A stretch of DNA of 64,000 bases from Chloroflexota bacterium (GCA_029553955.1 JAKPJZ010000119.1:1-64000); one strand, 5' to 3'. Positions 18,709 to 27,822 are shown, counted from the stretch's first letter. Translations and numbers: made by a program. The notes: generated by a model not told the origin, from the sequence alone.

Positions 18709-19086
18709 CTATCCATGAATGAGTGCGGGCAGGCAGCGGGTGCAGACCCACAGGCTCTGGCCCTTGGCGCGGCAGGGCAAGAGCACGGCGTGCTCCTCCG
18801 AATCGCCGCAGCGGAAGCAGGTTTGCGCCATGTAGCTCGGCCCGCGCTCCTCGGCGCGCGCCTCGGCCGCCTCAGGGTCGAAATCGGCCGCCTCGCGCAC
18901 CTCGATGCTCAGCGCGCCGGTGGGGCACACCGCGAGGCAAAAGCCCGCCCCGTCGCAGAGCACGTCGTCGATCACACGCGCCTTGCCGTCCACAATCTCG
19001 ATCGCCCCCTCGGCACAGGGGGTCACGCACAGGCCGCAGCCGGTGCACTTTTCCTCGTCAATGCGCACAATCTGCCGCTTAGGCAT
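18709..19086 (-). CDS. Ferredoxin-like 4Fe-4S protein with C-terminal cysteine motif
   Basis: 125 residues. CTGCGLCVTPC (about residues 14-24) is a full 4Fe-4S motif, and CDGAGFCLAVCP (about 44-55) is a second whose second ligand position holds Ala. The C-terminal part adds CFRCGDSEEH and CTRCLP, which could bind metal. Probably a cytoplasmic electron carrier in an anaerobic or microaerobic pathway. Start at 19086 with AGGAG upstream; it overlaps the preceding ferredoxin gene by eight bases. Confidence 0.8.
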   Translation of the reverse strand: MPKRQIVRIDEEKCTGCGLCVTPCAEGAIEIVDGKARVIDDVLCDGAGFCLAVCPTGALSIEVREAADFDPEAAEARAEERGPSYMAQTCFRCGDSEEHAVLLPCRAKGQSLWVCTRCLPALIHG

Positions 19087-19324
19087 GTTGCTCTCCTGAT
19101 AATTGCTGGTCTTCGGCAAACTCGACCTCATAGGGCAGGCCGATGGCCCCCTCTGGGCAGAGGTCCTCGCAATCGGCGCAATAGGCGCAGGCCTCCGGCT
19201 CGGCCAGGGCCGCGCGCCCGGCGACGAGCTGCAGCGCGCCCGTAGGGCAGGCGGCGACGCACTGCCCGCAGCCGCTACACAGCGCCGCGTCGATGATGGG
19301 GTATGCCTGGGTGTTCTGGCTCAT
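19079..19324 (-). CDS. Two-cluster ferredoxin
   Basis: 81 residues. Two cysteine groups, CSGCGQCVAACP and CAYCADCEDLCP, each with the CxxCxxCxxxC pattern, mark a small 2[4Fe-4S] ferredoxin. Start at 19324, with GGAGAAG upstream. The reverse-strand sequence TACAAT at 19358-19353 may be its -10 box. It forms an operon with the overlapping ferredoxin downstream. Redox partner unknown; the aldehyde oxidoreductase at 44726 would need a ferredoxin but is far away. Confidence 0.85.
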   Translation of the reverse strand: MSQNTQAYPIIDAALCSGCGQCVAACPTGALQLVAGRAALAEPEACAYCADCEDLCPEGAIGLPYEVEFAEDQQLSGEQHA

Positions 19325-19424
19325 ATCGTCTTCTCCTGCCGATGCTGCCCTCATTGTAGCATAGTGGGCCAGCCGAGTCTGTGACTAGAGTCGCATTCTG
19401 CGGGAGGGCCGGAGCTCTCTCAGA

Positions 19425-19485
19425 AGGGACGGCTTCACCACAAAGGGCACAAAGGAGTTGTACCCTTTGTGGTGAAGCCGTCCCT
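19425..19485. repeat. Inverted repeat with 23-base perfect arms
   Basis: AGGGACGGCTTCACCACAAA begins the left arm; the complement ends at 19485, with a 15-base loop. The hairpin is strong but has no U-run. It is related to the CACCGCAAAG family. Confidence 0.9.
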
Positions 19486-19491
19486 CGCTCC

Positions 19492-19680
19492 TGAAACCTG
19501 ACACACCGATTCTCATGGCGGGTGGTTGGGACGCCTTTCCTGGCAAAGAAGCCAGTCCGCCGCTGGCAAGCTCGTAGTGCGCACTACGAGCTCGAGCTCA
19601 GGCTCGCCAGCCTTCAGCGAGTCTCTGCCAATCGATACGCCGCCAGGGAAATTGGTGTGACAGGTCTCGGAGACCTGTCA
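19492..19680. mobile_element. MITE-like inverted-repeat element, copy 2
   Basis: Left end AAACCTGACACACCGATT and right end AATTGGTGTGACAGGTCT are near-complementary. Inner sequence CGAGCTCGAGCTCAGGCTCG also occurs at 42240. It shares both ends with the element between pglXI and pglZ (9499-9835) but has a different middle. No transposase frame. Confidence 0.75.
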
Positions 19681-19701
19681 GGTTTCGGGGGAAGGTCGCT
19701 G

Positions 19702-20823
19702 CTATTGGGCCGTGGCGTTGTGCGTGATGGCATAGTCCAGCGGCACGATCTCGATCCACGTCTGGCCGGGCTTGAGGGCGATGTCGTTGCCGCTGCCGTC
19801 CACCAGGCGCATCTGGTCGGCCGCTTCGGGGCGCAGCCACTGGCAGTCGACCATGACGCCGTCGCGGAAGACCTGGGCGCGGCCGCTGCCGACCCACCAG
19901 ACCATGATGGCGGTGTTGCCCAGCTTGTCTTCGACGATGTCGGTCTTTTTGTGCTCGCAGTAAATGACGACGACATTGTCGGGGGCGAGCTGCGTGCCGG
20001 TGAGCGCATCGCCGTGCGGCGCGCCCTGGACGGCGCGAAGGTAGGTGCGCGAGGCCGCGTCGTAGCGATAGTCGACGGGTGCCTGGCCGGGGTAGGGCAC
20101 GTGGATGCGCGTGGCCGGCGTGCCCTGCGGCGCCGCATCGGCAAAGACCATGTTGCGCACGTGCACCGGCGTGTCGCTGCCGTCGGCGATCAGGCGCTGG
20201 CGCACCTGCGGCAGGCGCACGTAGAGGTTGAAGGGTGCCACCTTGTCGGTAGAGCGGAAAAAGTACTCGCCGCCGTAGCCCACGTGGCGGAACTGCGGGT
20301 ACTGCGATAGGTGGCTCAAGTACCACATGACGCCATCGGAGGCGCCGGCATCGACGAGGGCGGCATCGAGCTGGTGCAGCATCTCGAACACGGCCAGGCG
20401 CGTCGAACGGATGGGTCCAGCCACCTCGGGAACGCGGCTGAGAAAGACGCCGCTGATACGCGTGACAAAGTTGCCCTCGGCCAGCTCCTCGTAGACCATG
20501 TCGGCGCTCGACAGGCCCGACTGCGGCCGCGACTGGAGGTCGTGCCCGTAGCGCACCAGGATGGGCCGGTGCTGCAGCACGCCGGCATCGGCCACGCCCT
20601 GGCCCGTCAGCGGGTTGATATTGGGGTTGGGCGTCGGGCTCGGCGTAGCGCTGGGCAATGGGGTCGCCGTCGGCACGAGCGTCTGCGTCGCCGTGGGCTT
20701 GGGCGCCTCGGTGTCGACCGGGCGCGGCGTGGGCTGAGGCGTGGGGGGCGGCTTGGGGCTGCAGGCGGCCGCGAGGAGGCAGGCCACCAGGCAGCAGACC
20801 GGCAGTAAGGTGCGACGTGTCAT
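19702..20823 (-). CDS. DUF3048-family lipoprotein (YerB-like)
   Basis: 373 residues. A signal peptide ends in a lipobox, CLLAAAC, so the mature protein is lipid-anchored outside. A Pro/Thr-rich linker (about residues 25-65) leads to the conserved domain, with NINPLTGQGV, RPILVRYGHD and SGLSSADMVYEE at its start and DVRNMVFADA-like and VIYCEHK regions later. DUF3048 proteins are exported and of unknown role; B. subtilis YerB is the best-known relative. Start at 20823. A reverse-strand TATAAT at 20888-20883 is a likely -10. Its end abuts the MITE-like element at 19492-19680. Confidence 0.85.
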   Translation of the reverse strand: MTRRTLLPVCCLVACLLAAACSPKPPPTPQPTPRPVDTEAPKPTATQTLVPTATPLPSATPSPTPNPNINPLTGQGVADAGVLQHRPILVRYGHDLQSRPQSGLSSADMVYEELAEGNFVTRISGVFLSRVPEVAGPIRSTRLAVFEMLHQLDAALVDAGASDGVMWYLSHLSQYPQFRHVGYGGEYFFRSTDKVAPFNLYVRLPQVRQRLIADGSDTPVHVRNMVFADAAPQGTPATRIHVPYPGQAPVDYRYDAASRTYLRAVQGAPHGDALTGTQLAPDNVVVIYCEHKKTDIVEDKLGNTAIMVWWVGSGRAQVFRDGVMVDCQWLRPEAADQMRLVDGSGNDIALKPGQTWIEIVPLDYAITHNATAQ

Positions 20824-20915
20824 GGGCGCAGTCCTTCTTTCGATGGCTCGGTTTGGCCGGCTGAACGTCATGCTTCAGTGCGATTATAACACAAAAGGGA
20901 GAAGAGAAGTAAAGC

Positions 20916-21575
20916 TCAGACCTCGGCCATGGCCTCGAGCGCCGGGCGGTCTTTGACGATGATGCGGTGCCGCTCGACGGCGACCAGGCCCTCGTCTTGC
21001 AGCTCGGCCATGAGGCGGCCGACGACGTCGCGCACGGTGCCCAGCTCGGCGGCCATCTCGGCCTGGGTGAAGCGGCGGCCGGGTTGAGCGGCTTGGCGCA
21101 GCAGCAGGCGGGCGAGGCGCGCGCGCACGGTGCGGAAGGACAGGTCTTCGACCAGCGCGGCAAAGCGGCGCAGGCGCGTGGCCAGGTCGGCCAGCACGGC
21201 CTCGGCGAGCGGCGGGTAGTGGCGGATGGCGGCGAGGAAATCGTCGCGCGGGATGGCGCAGAGGGTCACGGCGTTGGCCGCGGTAGCGCTGGCCGGGTTG
21301 GGGGCGCCGTCGAGCACGGGCACGAGGTTGAGCGCCGCGCCCGGGCCGAGGCGGTCGAGCACTTGCTCGCGGCCGCCGGCCGAGACCTTGTAGACCCGCA
21401 CCTGGCCGCTGACGACGAAATAGACCGCCTGCGCCGGCTCGCCCTCCAGCAGGATCAGCTCGCGCCGGGCATAGCTGCGCAGGCTGGCACGGCCGGCGAC
21501 GTCGGCCAGGGTGGGCGCGCTGAGGCGCCCAAAGTAGGGGATGCGCTTGAGGAAATCGACGATCTCGTTGGCCAT
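20916..21575 (-). CDS. Crp/Fnr-family transcriptional regulator
   Basis: 219 residues. The N-terminal cyclic-nucleotide-binding-like beta barrel includes ILLEGEPAQAVYFVVSGQVRVYK-type residues near 40-65. A long dimer helix follows, then a C-terminal winged helix-turn-helix with FTQAEMAAELGTVRDVVGRLM-type residues near 169-189. No N-terminal cysteine cluster is present, so it is not an oxygen-sensing FNR of the usual kind. Start at 21575 behind GGAGGCAGGGGG. It has its own promoter at 21647-21619. Effector and targets unknown; the divergent histidine kinase is a candidate. Confidence 0.88.
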   Translation of the reverse strand: MANEIVDFLKRIPYFGRLSAPTLADVAGRASLRSYARRELILLEGEPAQAVYFVVSGQVRVYKVSAGGREQVLDRLGPGAALNLVPVLDGAPNPASATAANAVTLCAIPRDDFLAAIRHYPPLAEAVLADLATRLRRFAALVEDLSFRTVRARLARLLLRQAAQPGRRFTQAEMAAELGTVRDVVGRLMAELQDEGLVAVERHRIIVKDRPALEAMAEV

Positions 21576-21618
21576 ACCCCCTGCCTCCGGCGCCGGGGTC
21601 GTGCGGCGCCTGGGGCGT

Positions 21619-21647
21619 ATTATACCTGCAGAATGGCGCCGGCTCAA
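21619..21647 (-). promoter_or_regulatory. Promoter of the Crp/Fnr gene
   Basis: On the minus strand TTGAGC (21647-21642), 17 bases, TATAAT (21624-21619), about 45 bases before the start codon. It lies between palindrome P4 and the gene. Confidence 0.7.
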
Positions 21648-21708
21648 GCACAGGCCACCCGGCGGCACCGGCCCTTACGCTCCGCATCCGCCCGGTGCAG
21701 ATCCCTTG

Positions 21709-21786
21709 TGGGGTTTGGTTGGGCCGTCCTGTGCTGCTGGCCGCCCGCGGGCGGCCAGCAGCACAGGACGGCCCAACCAAACCCCA
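21709..21786. repeat. Long perfect palindrome P4 (78 bp)
   Basis: Arms of 39 bases meet without a loop at 21747/21748 in CCCG|CGGG, no mismatch. The outer end reads TGGGGTTTGG. Flank A is on the left (21655-21708; ACGCTCCGCA and CCCGGTGCAG). It lies in the gap between divergent genes, so it cannot be a simple terminator for either. Confidence 0.95.
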
Positions 21787-21935
21787 TCCCATGCCCCCGA
21801 CTGGGCGGGGGCCCTCACGCTCGCGTGTTGCCAACGTACCCGCGAGGAGCTTTGCCATTGGGCGAATGAAAGCGGCCCCCAGATAGGACAAGTATATGAA
21901 TAGAAACCACGCTGCTACCAGGAGGAGGTTCGCCG

Positions 21936-24686
21936 GTGGCTGGTGAGGATCGCAACGCTCCGCATGTCGAGTGTGTCAATGCGGTGGCCCTGCCCGGGTT
22001 AGGCCGCGGCCTGGCCACGCTCGACCTGTTGATTACCCTCACCAACGCTGGCCTGAACCTGCCCACCATCCTAAAGACGGTGCTCGACGCCACGGCCGAC
22101 CTCTTGGGGCTGCCGAACGGCATTATCCTGTTGTGGGATGGAACGCGCCGCGCCCTGGTGCGGGCTGCCGAGCGCGAGCTGGCGCCCGATCGGCTGCCGC
22201 ACGACGGCGCCATCCCCGAGGGCGAGCTGGCGCAGTGGCTGGTGGGGCGCGTCTTTGCCGGCCAGGCGCCCGTGTTCCTCGATGACGCGCGTGCCGCCTC
22301 GGGCTACAGCGACACGCGCGCCGTAGCTCAGGGCGCTGTCGCCGTGGCCGCTGTGCCCCTGGTGGCGCGCGAGCGGGCGCTGGGCGTGCTCCTGCTGGCC
22401 GGCAATCTGCCGCGATCCTTCTCGGCCGGCCACCGCCACATCCTGCAGACCATCGGCCGCCAGCTCGCCGGCACCATCGAGAACGCCCGGCTGTACGAAG
22501 ACGCGGCGAGGCGCGCCGATCAGATGCGCCTGCTCATCGAGCTGGGGCAGCGCCTGAGCGCCATACTCGATCTCGACCCGCTGCTCAAAGCCATCGTCGG
22601 CGAGGTGCAGGCGACCTTTCGCTGCCCGCTGGTGGCGCTGCTCCTGGTCGAGGGCGAGGGGCTGCGCGTGAGCGCGGTGGCGAGCCGCGGCCAGGCGGCG
22701 GTGTTTGATGACGGCCTGGTGTTGCCCGCCGGCGCCGGCCTCTCGGGCTGGGTGGCCCAACACGGCGAGCCGCTCTGCGTGCCCGACGTGTCGGCCGACG
22801 GGCGCTACTGGAGCTCGCAGAAGGTGCACGGGGGCATCATCCACTCGGCGCTGGCGGTGCCCATCCAGCTCGGCGGGCAACTGCTGGGCGTGCTCGACCT
22901 GGAGAGCGATCGCCCAGCCGCCTTCGATGCGATGGATGTGGCGTTGGTGCAGACCGTGGCCAACCAGGCCGCCGTGGCTGTCAGCAACGCCCGCGCCTAT
23001 GCGCAGGCCGAGCAGCAGGCGGCCACGCTGCGCGCCCTGCTGAGCACGACGCAGGAGCTGAACTCGACGCTGGACCTGCGCCAGTTGCTCGAAGCGATCG
23101 TCTGCCACGTGAGCGCGCTGATCGACGTCGATAGTTGCATCATCACACTGCTCAACCCCGAGACGGGCGTGTTGACCCCGGTGGTGTTGCGCCACGAATG
23201 GGCCGGCCAGGTGTTGGGCACAACCTGGAAGGTGGGCGAGGGTTTTACCGGCCACGTGGCCCTGACCGGGGTGGGCGAGTTCACCAACCGCGCCGACCTC
23301 GACCCCCGCGCCGTGAACATCCCCGGCACACCCGACGAGCCCGAGGCCCTGCTGGCGACGCCGCTGCGCCACCAGGGCAAGGTCATCGGCACCATGACCC
23401 TCTGTCGCGTGGGCGAGCGCGGCTTTTCGCAGGCCGACCTCGAGCTCGTCGACAGCTTTGCCAGCCAGGCGGCCATCGCCGTGGAGAACGCCCGCCTCTA
23501 TACCGAGAGCCAGCAGCGCGCCCGCCAGTTGGAGCGCGCCCACGCCCGGCTGCTGGCGGCGCAGAACCAGTTGCTGCAGGCCGAAAAGCTCTCGGCCATC
23601 GGGCAGTTGGCGGCGGGCATGGCTCACGAACTCAACAACCCGCTGACAGCCATCATGGGCTTTGCGCAACTGCTCGACGCCGAAGACCTCAGCCCATCGG
23701 GCCACGCCGACCTGCAGCGCATCCTGGCCGCCGTGGGCCGCTCGCAGAGGATCGTGGCCAACCTGCTCACCTTTGCCCGCCAGCAGCCCATCGCCCCACG
23801 GCCGGTGGACCTCGCGGCCCTCATCGAGCGCACGCTGCGGCTGTACGGTTGCCGCAGCAGGGGCGAAGCATTCCCTGGGGACTCTTGTGCCGCTGACCAG
23901 CTCACGCCGGCGCAGGCTTCGCCCCTACGCCTGGGCAACGTGCGCATCCGGCAGGAGCTGGCGGCGGACCTGCCGGAGGTATGCGTGGACCCGGTGCAGA
24001 TGGAGCAGCTCGTCGAGCACCTGCTGCGCCACGCCTACCGGGCCACGAGCGAGGCCGGCGGGGGCACGCTGTCGGTGCGCCTCACGCGGCCCAGCCAGGA
24101 TATGGTGCGCCTCGAAGTCGCCGACGAGGGCGCGCCCATCCCCGCAGACACGCTGCCCTACATCTTTGACCCCTTTAGCACCACCGGCGACGCGCAGAAC
24201 CTCGGCCTGTCGGCCTGCTTCGGCATGGTGCGCGCGCACCGCGGGCGCATCTGGGCCGAGCCACGGCCGGAGGGCGGCACCTCCTTCGTCGCCGAGCTGC
24301 CGATTGACGCCCTGGCCGGACCCATGCCCGGCGGCCTACCCGCCGACCGCCCCATCCTCGTCGTCAGCGGCGACGGCGAGCTGGCCGCAACGTTGGGGTC
24401 GGCGGTGGAGGGCATGGGCCAGCGGCCGGTACACGTGGAAAGCGCCGAGGCCGCGCTGGCCGAGATTGTGGTGGGCCACTATGACCTGGTGCTCTGCGAC
24501 GTCACCCTGCCCGGCATGAGCATCGAGCGCCTCTACGAGAGCGCGCGCGCCAACGACCCCGCGCTGGCCACCCGCTTTGTGGCCATCGGCGCGGCCGCAA
24601 CAGCGCCCAGGGGTGTGCCTGTCATCGAGACGCCGCTCGACCTGGAGCGCTTACGGCAGGCCATCGCCGGCTGCCTCGACGCCTAG
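21936..24686 (+). CDS. Hybrid histidine kinase: three GAF domains, HisKA/HATPase, receiver-like tail
   Basis: 916 residues, no membrane segment, so a cytoplasmic sensor. GAF domains lie at about 30-180, 200-345 and 365-510. A helical linker leads to the phosphoacceptor MAHELNNPLTAIMGF near 559-573, then the ATPase domain (DEGAPIPADTLPYIFDPF near 730-750). The C-terminal 115 residues look like a receiver with LCDVTLPGM (Asp near 854). The usual KP is replaced by TP and the acidic pair by GDGE, so its phosphorylation is doubtful. Between 23855 and 23930 an in-frame palindromic insert adds about 26 residues to the ATPase domain. GTG start at 21936 behind GGAGGAGG. Confidence 0.88.
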   Translation: MAGEDRNAPHVECVNAVALPGLGRGLATLDLLITLTNAGLNLPTILKTVLDATADLLGLPNGIILLWDGTRRALVRAAERELAPDRLPHDGAIPEGELAQWLVGRVFAGQAPVFLDDARAASGYSDTRAVAQGAVAVAAVPLVARERALGVLLLAGNLPRSFSAGHRHILQTIGRQLAGTIENARLYEDAARRADQMRLLIELGQRLSAILDLDPLLKAIVGEVQATFRCPLVALLLVEGEGLRVSAVASRGQAAVFDDGLVLPAGAGLSGWVAQHGEPLCVPDVSADGRYWSSQKVHGGIIHSALAVPIQLGGQLLGVLDLESDRPAAFDAMDVALVQTVANQAAVAVSNARAYAQAEQQAATLRALLSTTQELNSTLDLRQLLEAIVCHVSALIDVDSCIITLLNPETGVLTPVVLRHEWAGQVLGTTWKVGEGFTGHVALTGVGEFTNRADLDPRAVNIPGTPDEPEALLATPLRHQGKVIGTMTLCRVGERGFSQADLELVDSFASQAAIAVENARLYTESQQRARQLERAHARLLAAQNQLLQAEKLSAIGQLAAGMAHELNNPLTAIMGFAQLLDAEDLSPSGHADLQRILAAVGRSQRIVANLLTFARQQPIAPRPVDLAALIERTLRLYGCRSRGEAFPGDSCAADQLTPAQASPLRLGNVRIRQELAADLPEVCVDPVQMEQLVEHLLRHAYRATSEAGGGTLSVRLTRPSQDMVRLEVADEGAPIPADTLPYIFDPFSTTGDAQNLGLSACFGMVRAHRGRIWAEPRPEGGTSFVAELPIDALAGPMPGGLPADRPILVVSGDGELAATLGSAVEGMGQRPVHVESAEAALAEIVVGHYDLVLCDVTLPGMSIERLYESARANDPALATRFVAIGAAATAPRGVPVIETPLDLERLRQAIAGCLDA
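23859..23926. repeat. Palindromic element inside the kinase gene
   Basis: AGGGGCGAAGC at 23859-23869 and its complement at 23916-23926 bracket an insert that keeps the reading frame. The encoded stretch (GEAFPGDSCAADQL region) has no counterpart in normal HATPase domains. Confidence 0.7.
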
Positions 24687-24705
24687 AGTCCCTTTGCCAC
24701 TTCTC

Positions 24706-24788
24706 GCCATGTGCCACAGGTTCGTAGTTGGCGCTTGAGCGCAGGTCAAGGCGCTCAAGCGTCAACTACGATCCTGTGGCACATGGCG
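24706..24788. repeat. Long imperfect inverted repeat
   Basis: GCCATGTGCCACAGG at the left pairs with CCTGTGGCACATGGC at the right; inner GCGCTTGAGCGC and CTCAAGCG blocks continue the stem. No U-run. It may end the kinase transcript or be another mobile palindrome. Confidence 0.85.
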
Positions 24789-24808
24789 GCCTCTGTAGGT
24801 TTCCATCT

Positions 24809-24838
24809 TTGCATCCTCTCCGTTCCAGGGTGTATAAT
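24809..24838 (+). promoter_or_regulatory. Promoter of the exonuclease-helicase gene
   Basis: TTGCAT (24809-24814), 18 bases, TATAAT (24833-24838), 40 bases before the ATG. Confidence 0.6.
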
Positions 24839-24877
24839 CCAACCGTGGGCAGCGGCTACCCGCTAGAACGGAGCAAG

Positions 24878-27742
24878 ATGCCCCAGGTCTATGTAGCCCT
24901 CGACTTGGAAACCACCGGGCTGAGCCCCGAGCACGACGCAATCATCGAGATCGGCGCCGTGCGCTTTCGCCCCGACCGCGTGCTCGATACCTGGTCAACC
25001 CTGGTCAACCCCCACCGCCCCATCCCCTTCAAGATCCAGCACCTGACCGGCATTTCTCAGGCCGAGGTGCGCGGCGCGCCGGCGCTCGCCCAAGTGCTCG
25101 GCGACCTGCGCCACTTTGTGGGCGAGCACACCGTGGTGGGGCACAACATCTCCTTCGACCTGGCCTTCCTCGGCCGCCAGGGCGCGCTGACGCAGAACCT
25201 GGCCATCGATACGTTCGAGCTGGCCTCGATCCTGCTGCCCGAGGCGCCGCGCTACTCGCTGGGCGCCCTGGCCGACCGGCTGGGCATCAACCTGCCGGTG
25301 CGCCACCGCGCGCTGGAGGACGCCACCGCGACCAAGGACCTCTTCCTGGCCCTCTTGGAGCGCGGGCTGGAGATGGACCTGGAGGTGCTGCAAGAGATCA
25401 ACCGCCTGGCCAGCCGCTCCGAGTGGTCACTGCGACATATTTTTCGCGAGCTGGAGCGGGCACGGGCGCGCACGGCCTCAGCGGGCACCATCCGCGCGCA
25501 GCTCCTGGAGAAGGGCGTGCTCGACAAGGCAGCGATGGGCCTGGTGCTGGGCCGCCGGCCGCAGGAGCCGGCGCTGCGCCCCTCGAGCACAGCGGTGCGG
25601 GTGGATAGCAGGGCCATGGCAGCCCTACTCGCCCCCAGCGGCCCCTTTGCCCGGCAGTTCCCCGGCTATGAGCACCGCCCACAGCAGATCGAGATGCTCG
25701 AAGCCGTGGCGCAGGCGTTCAACGCGGGCGGCCAGTGGCTGATGGAGGCGGGCACGGGCACGGGCAAATCGTTGGCCTACCTCCTGCCGGCGGTCGATTT
25801 CGCCGTGCGCAACGGGCGGCACGTGGTCGTGTCGACCAACACCATCAACCTGCAAGACCAGCTCTTCCTGAAAGACATCCCCGACCTGCAGCGCATCCTC
25901 GAGCGGCCGTTCAAGGTGGCCGTACTCAAGGGGCGCAACAACTATATCTGCCTGCGGCGCCTGGCCCAGTTCCGCAAGAGCGAGCGCCTGAGCACCGACC
26001 AGGTGCGCGTGCTGGCCAAGATCCTGGCCTGGCTGCCGGTAACGGCCACGGGCGACCAGGCCGAGCTGACCCTGATCAACCAGGAGGGCAGCATCTGGGC
26101 GCAGATTGGCGCCGAGGGCGACAACTGCCTGGGCGAGCGCTGCCCGCACCGGCGCGGCGGCAGTTGCTTCCTAGCGCGGGCGCGGGCGCGCGCCGAGGCG
26201 GCGCACATTGTCATCGTCAACCACGCCCTGCTGCTCTCCGACGTGGGCCTCGAAGGGCGGCTGCTGCCCGAGTTCCGCCACCTGGTGGTCGACGAGGCGC
26301 ATCACCTCGAAGCGCGGGCCACCGAGAGCCTGGGCTACGCCGTGGACCAGCGCCAGCTCGACGGGCTGTTGAACAGCCTGAGTATGCGCCTGGGCGGAGA
26401 CCGGCGGGGCGGCATCTTGGGCGAGCTGCCGGCCGGCCTGCAGCACAGCACCGTCACGCCGGCGGTGCGACAGCGCGTCGAGGCGCTGATCGAGCCGCTG
26501 CACACCGAGGTGGACCGGTTGCGGCAACAGGTGACCTACTTCTTTGATGCGCTCGACGGCTTTGTGCGCGACCAGTTGGAGGGCCGGCGCCAAAGCGAGT
26601 ATGATACCCAGATGCGCCTGACCCCGGGCCTGCGCGCGCAGCCCTCCTGGTCGCACGTCGAGATGCGCTGGGACGACGCCTCGCGGACCTTCAAGGTGCT
26701 GATCCACGACCTGGCGCGCCTGGCCGAAGCCTATGACGAATTGGCCGATGCTGGCATTGCCGACTATGACGAGCTGCAGCAGGGGCTGCGCGCCCGCCTG
26801 CAGCGCACGGGCACGAGCTGCGATCAGCTCGAAACCATGGTGATGAAGCCCTCCGGAACCTCGATCTACTGGCTGACCGTGTCGGCGCGCGACGGCTCGC
26901 TCAGCCTGCAGATGGCGCCCCTCGAGGTGGGGCCGCTGCTGCAGCACGGCCTCTTCGACCGCCTGGAGACGGCCATCCTCACCTCGGCCACCCTGCGCAC
27001 CGGCGGTGACTTTGACTATATGTGCGGCCGGCTGGGCCTGGATGGGGCCAGCCACCTGGCCGTGGGCTCGCCGTTCGACTATCGGAGCTCGACGCTGATC
27101 TACCTGCCCACCGATATCCCCGAGCCCGGCAGTCCGCACTATCAACGCACGGTCGAGCAGGCCATGGTCGAGCTCTGCCGCGCCACCAAGGGGCGCACGC
27201 TGGGCCTGTTCACCTCCTACACGCAACTGCGCGCCACGCAGCGCGCCATCAGCGCGCCGCTCGAGCAAGACGGCATCGTCGTCTATGGCCAGGGGGTCGA
27301 CGGCTCACGGCGCCAGCTCCTCGAGAATTTCCGCAGCACCGAGCGGGCGGTGCTCCTGGGCACGCGCAGCTTTTGGGAAGGGATCGACGTCGTCGGCGGG
27401 GCGCTGAGCTGCCTGGTCATCGCGCGGCTGCCCTTCAGCGTGCCGTCGGACCCGATCACCGCGGCGCGCTGCGAGACGTTCGATGACCCGTTCAACGAGT
27501 ACCAGGTGCCCGAGACGGTGCTGCGCTTCCGCCAGGGCTTTGGCCGCCTCATCCGCCGCGGCGACGACCGCGGGCTGGTGGTCATCCTCGACCGGCGCAT
27601 CCTGACCAAGTCGTACGGGGCAGTGTTCATGCGCTCGTTGCCCGAATGCACCGTGCAGCGCGGCCCGCTGCGCGACCTGCCGGCCGCCGCCGTCAAGTGG
27701 ATCGACGGCGAAGCGCCGGTGCAACAGTCTCTCGGGCTGTAA
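24878..27742 (+). CDS. dinG: DEDDh exonuclease fused to DinG-family helicase
   Basis: 954 residues. Residues 1-165 are a DnaQ-like 3'-5' exonuclease: ALDLETTGL (ExoI), VVGHNISFDLAFL (ExoII), HRALEDATAT (ExoIII, DEDDh). The rest is an XPD/DinG superfamily 2 helicase: Walker A EAGTGTGKSLAYLLPA near 288-303, four cysteines for an iron-sulfur cluster (one in NYICL, three in the CLGERC to GGSCF region), VVDEAHHLE near 469, and the motif VI region FGRLIRRGDDRG near the end. The fusion is the standard DinG of Gram-positive bacteria and relatives. It acts in DNA repair. Start at 24878 fits the promoter and the beginning of the ExoI strand. Confidence 0.93.
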   Translation: MPQVYVALDLETTGLSPEHDAIIEIGAVRFRPDRVLDTWSTLVNPHRPIPFKIQHLTGISQAEVRGAPALAQVLGDLRHFVGEHTVVGHNISFDLAFLGRQGALTQNLAIDTFELASILLPEAPRYSLGALADRLGINLPVRHRALEDATATKDLFLALLERGLEMDLEVLQEINRLASRSEWSLRHIFRELERARARTASAGTIRAQLLEKGVLDKAAMGLVLGRRPQEPALRPSSTAVRVDSRAMAALLAPSGPFARQFPGYEHRPQQIEMLEAVAQAFNAGGQWLMEAGTGTGKSLAYLLPAVDFAVRNGRHVVVSTNTINLQDQLFLKDIPDLQRILERPFKVAVLKGRNNYICLRRLAQFRKSERLSTDQVRVLAKILAWLPVTATGDQAELTLINQEGSIWAQIGAEGDNCLGERCPHRRGGSCFLARARARAEAAHIVIVNHALLLSDVGLEGRLLPEFRHLVVDEAHHLEARATESLGYAVDQRQLDGLLNSLSMRLGGDRRGGILGELPAGLQHSTVTPAVRQRVEALIEPLHTEVDRLRQQVTYFFDALDGFVRDQLEGRRQSEYDTQMRLTPGLRAQPSWSHVEMRWDDASRTFKVLIHDLARLAEAYDELADAGIADYDELQQGLRARLQRTGTSCDQLETMVMKPSGTSIYWLTVSARDGSLSLQMAPLEVGPLLQHGLFDRLETAILTSATLRTGGDFDYMCGRLGLDGASHLAVGSPFDYRSSTLIYLPTDIPEPGSPHYQRTVEQAMVELCRATKGRTLGLFTSYTQLRATQRAISAPLEQDGIVVYGQGVDGSRRQLLENFRSTERAVLLGTRSFWEGIDVVGGALSCLVIARLPFSVPSDPITAARCETFDDPFNEYQVPETVLRFRQGFGRLIRRGDDRGLVVILDRRILTKSYGAVFMRSLPECTVQRGPLRDLPAAAVKWIDGEAPVQQSLGL

Positions 27743-27749
27743 GAGACGA

Positions 27750-27822
27750 TTCACCGCAAAGGCGCAAAGAGGACGCAAAGGGAAGGGAGTTCTTCGCGTT
27801 TCCTTTGCGTCTTTGCGGTGAG
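27750..27822. repeat. CGCAAAG-type inverted repeat
   Basis: TTCACCGCAAAGGCGCAAAG left, CCTTTGCGTCTTTGCGGTGA right. It is the shortest copy of the family here. Confidence 0.85.

Noticed and set aside
21709-21786. Long palindromes as ordinary intrinsic terminators
   Set aside because: P4 lies between divergent genes, none is followed by a U-run, and the stems are far longer than terminators need; only P8 is placed like one.
24878-27742. The DinG helicase as the missing BREX helicase
   Set aside because: It has the exonuclease-DinG architecture with an iron-sulfur site, its own promoter, and lies 12 kb away; it is a housekeeping repair enzyme.
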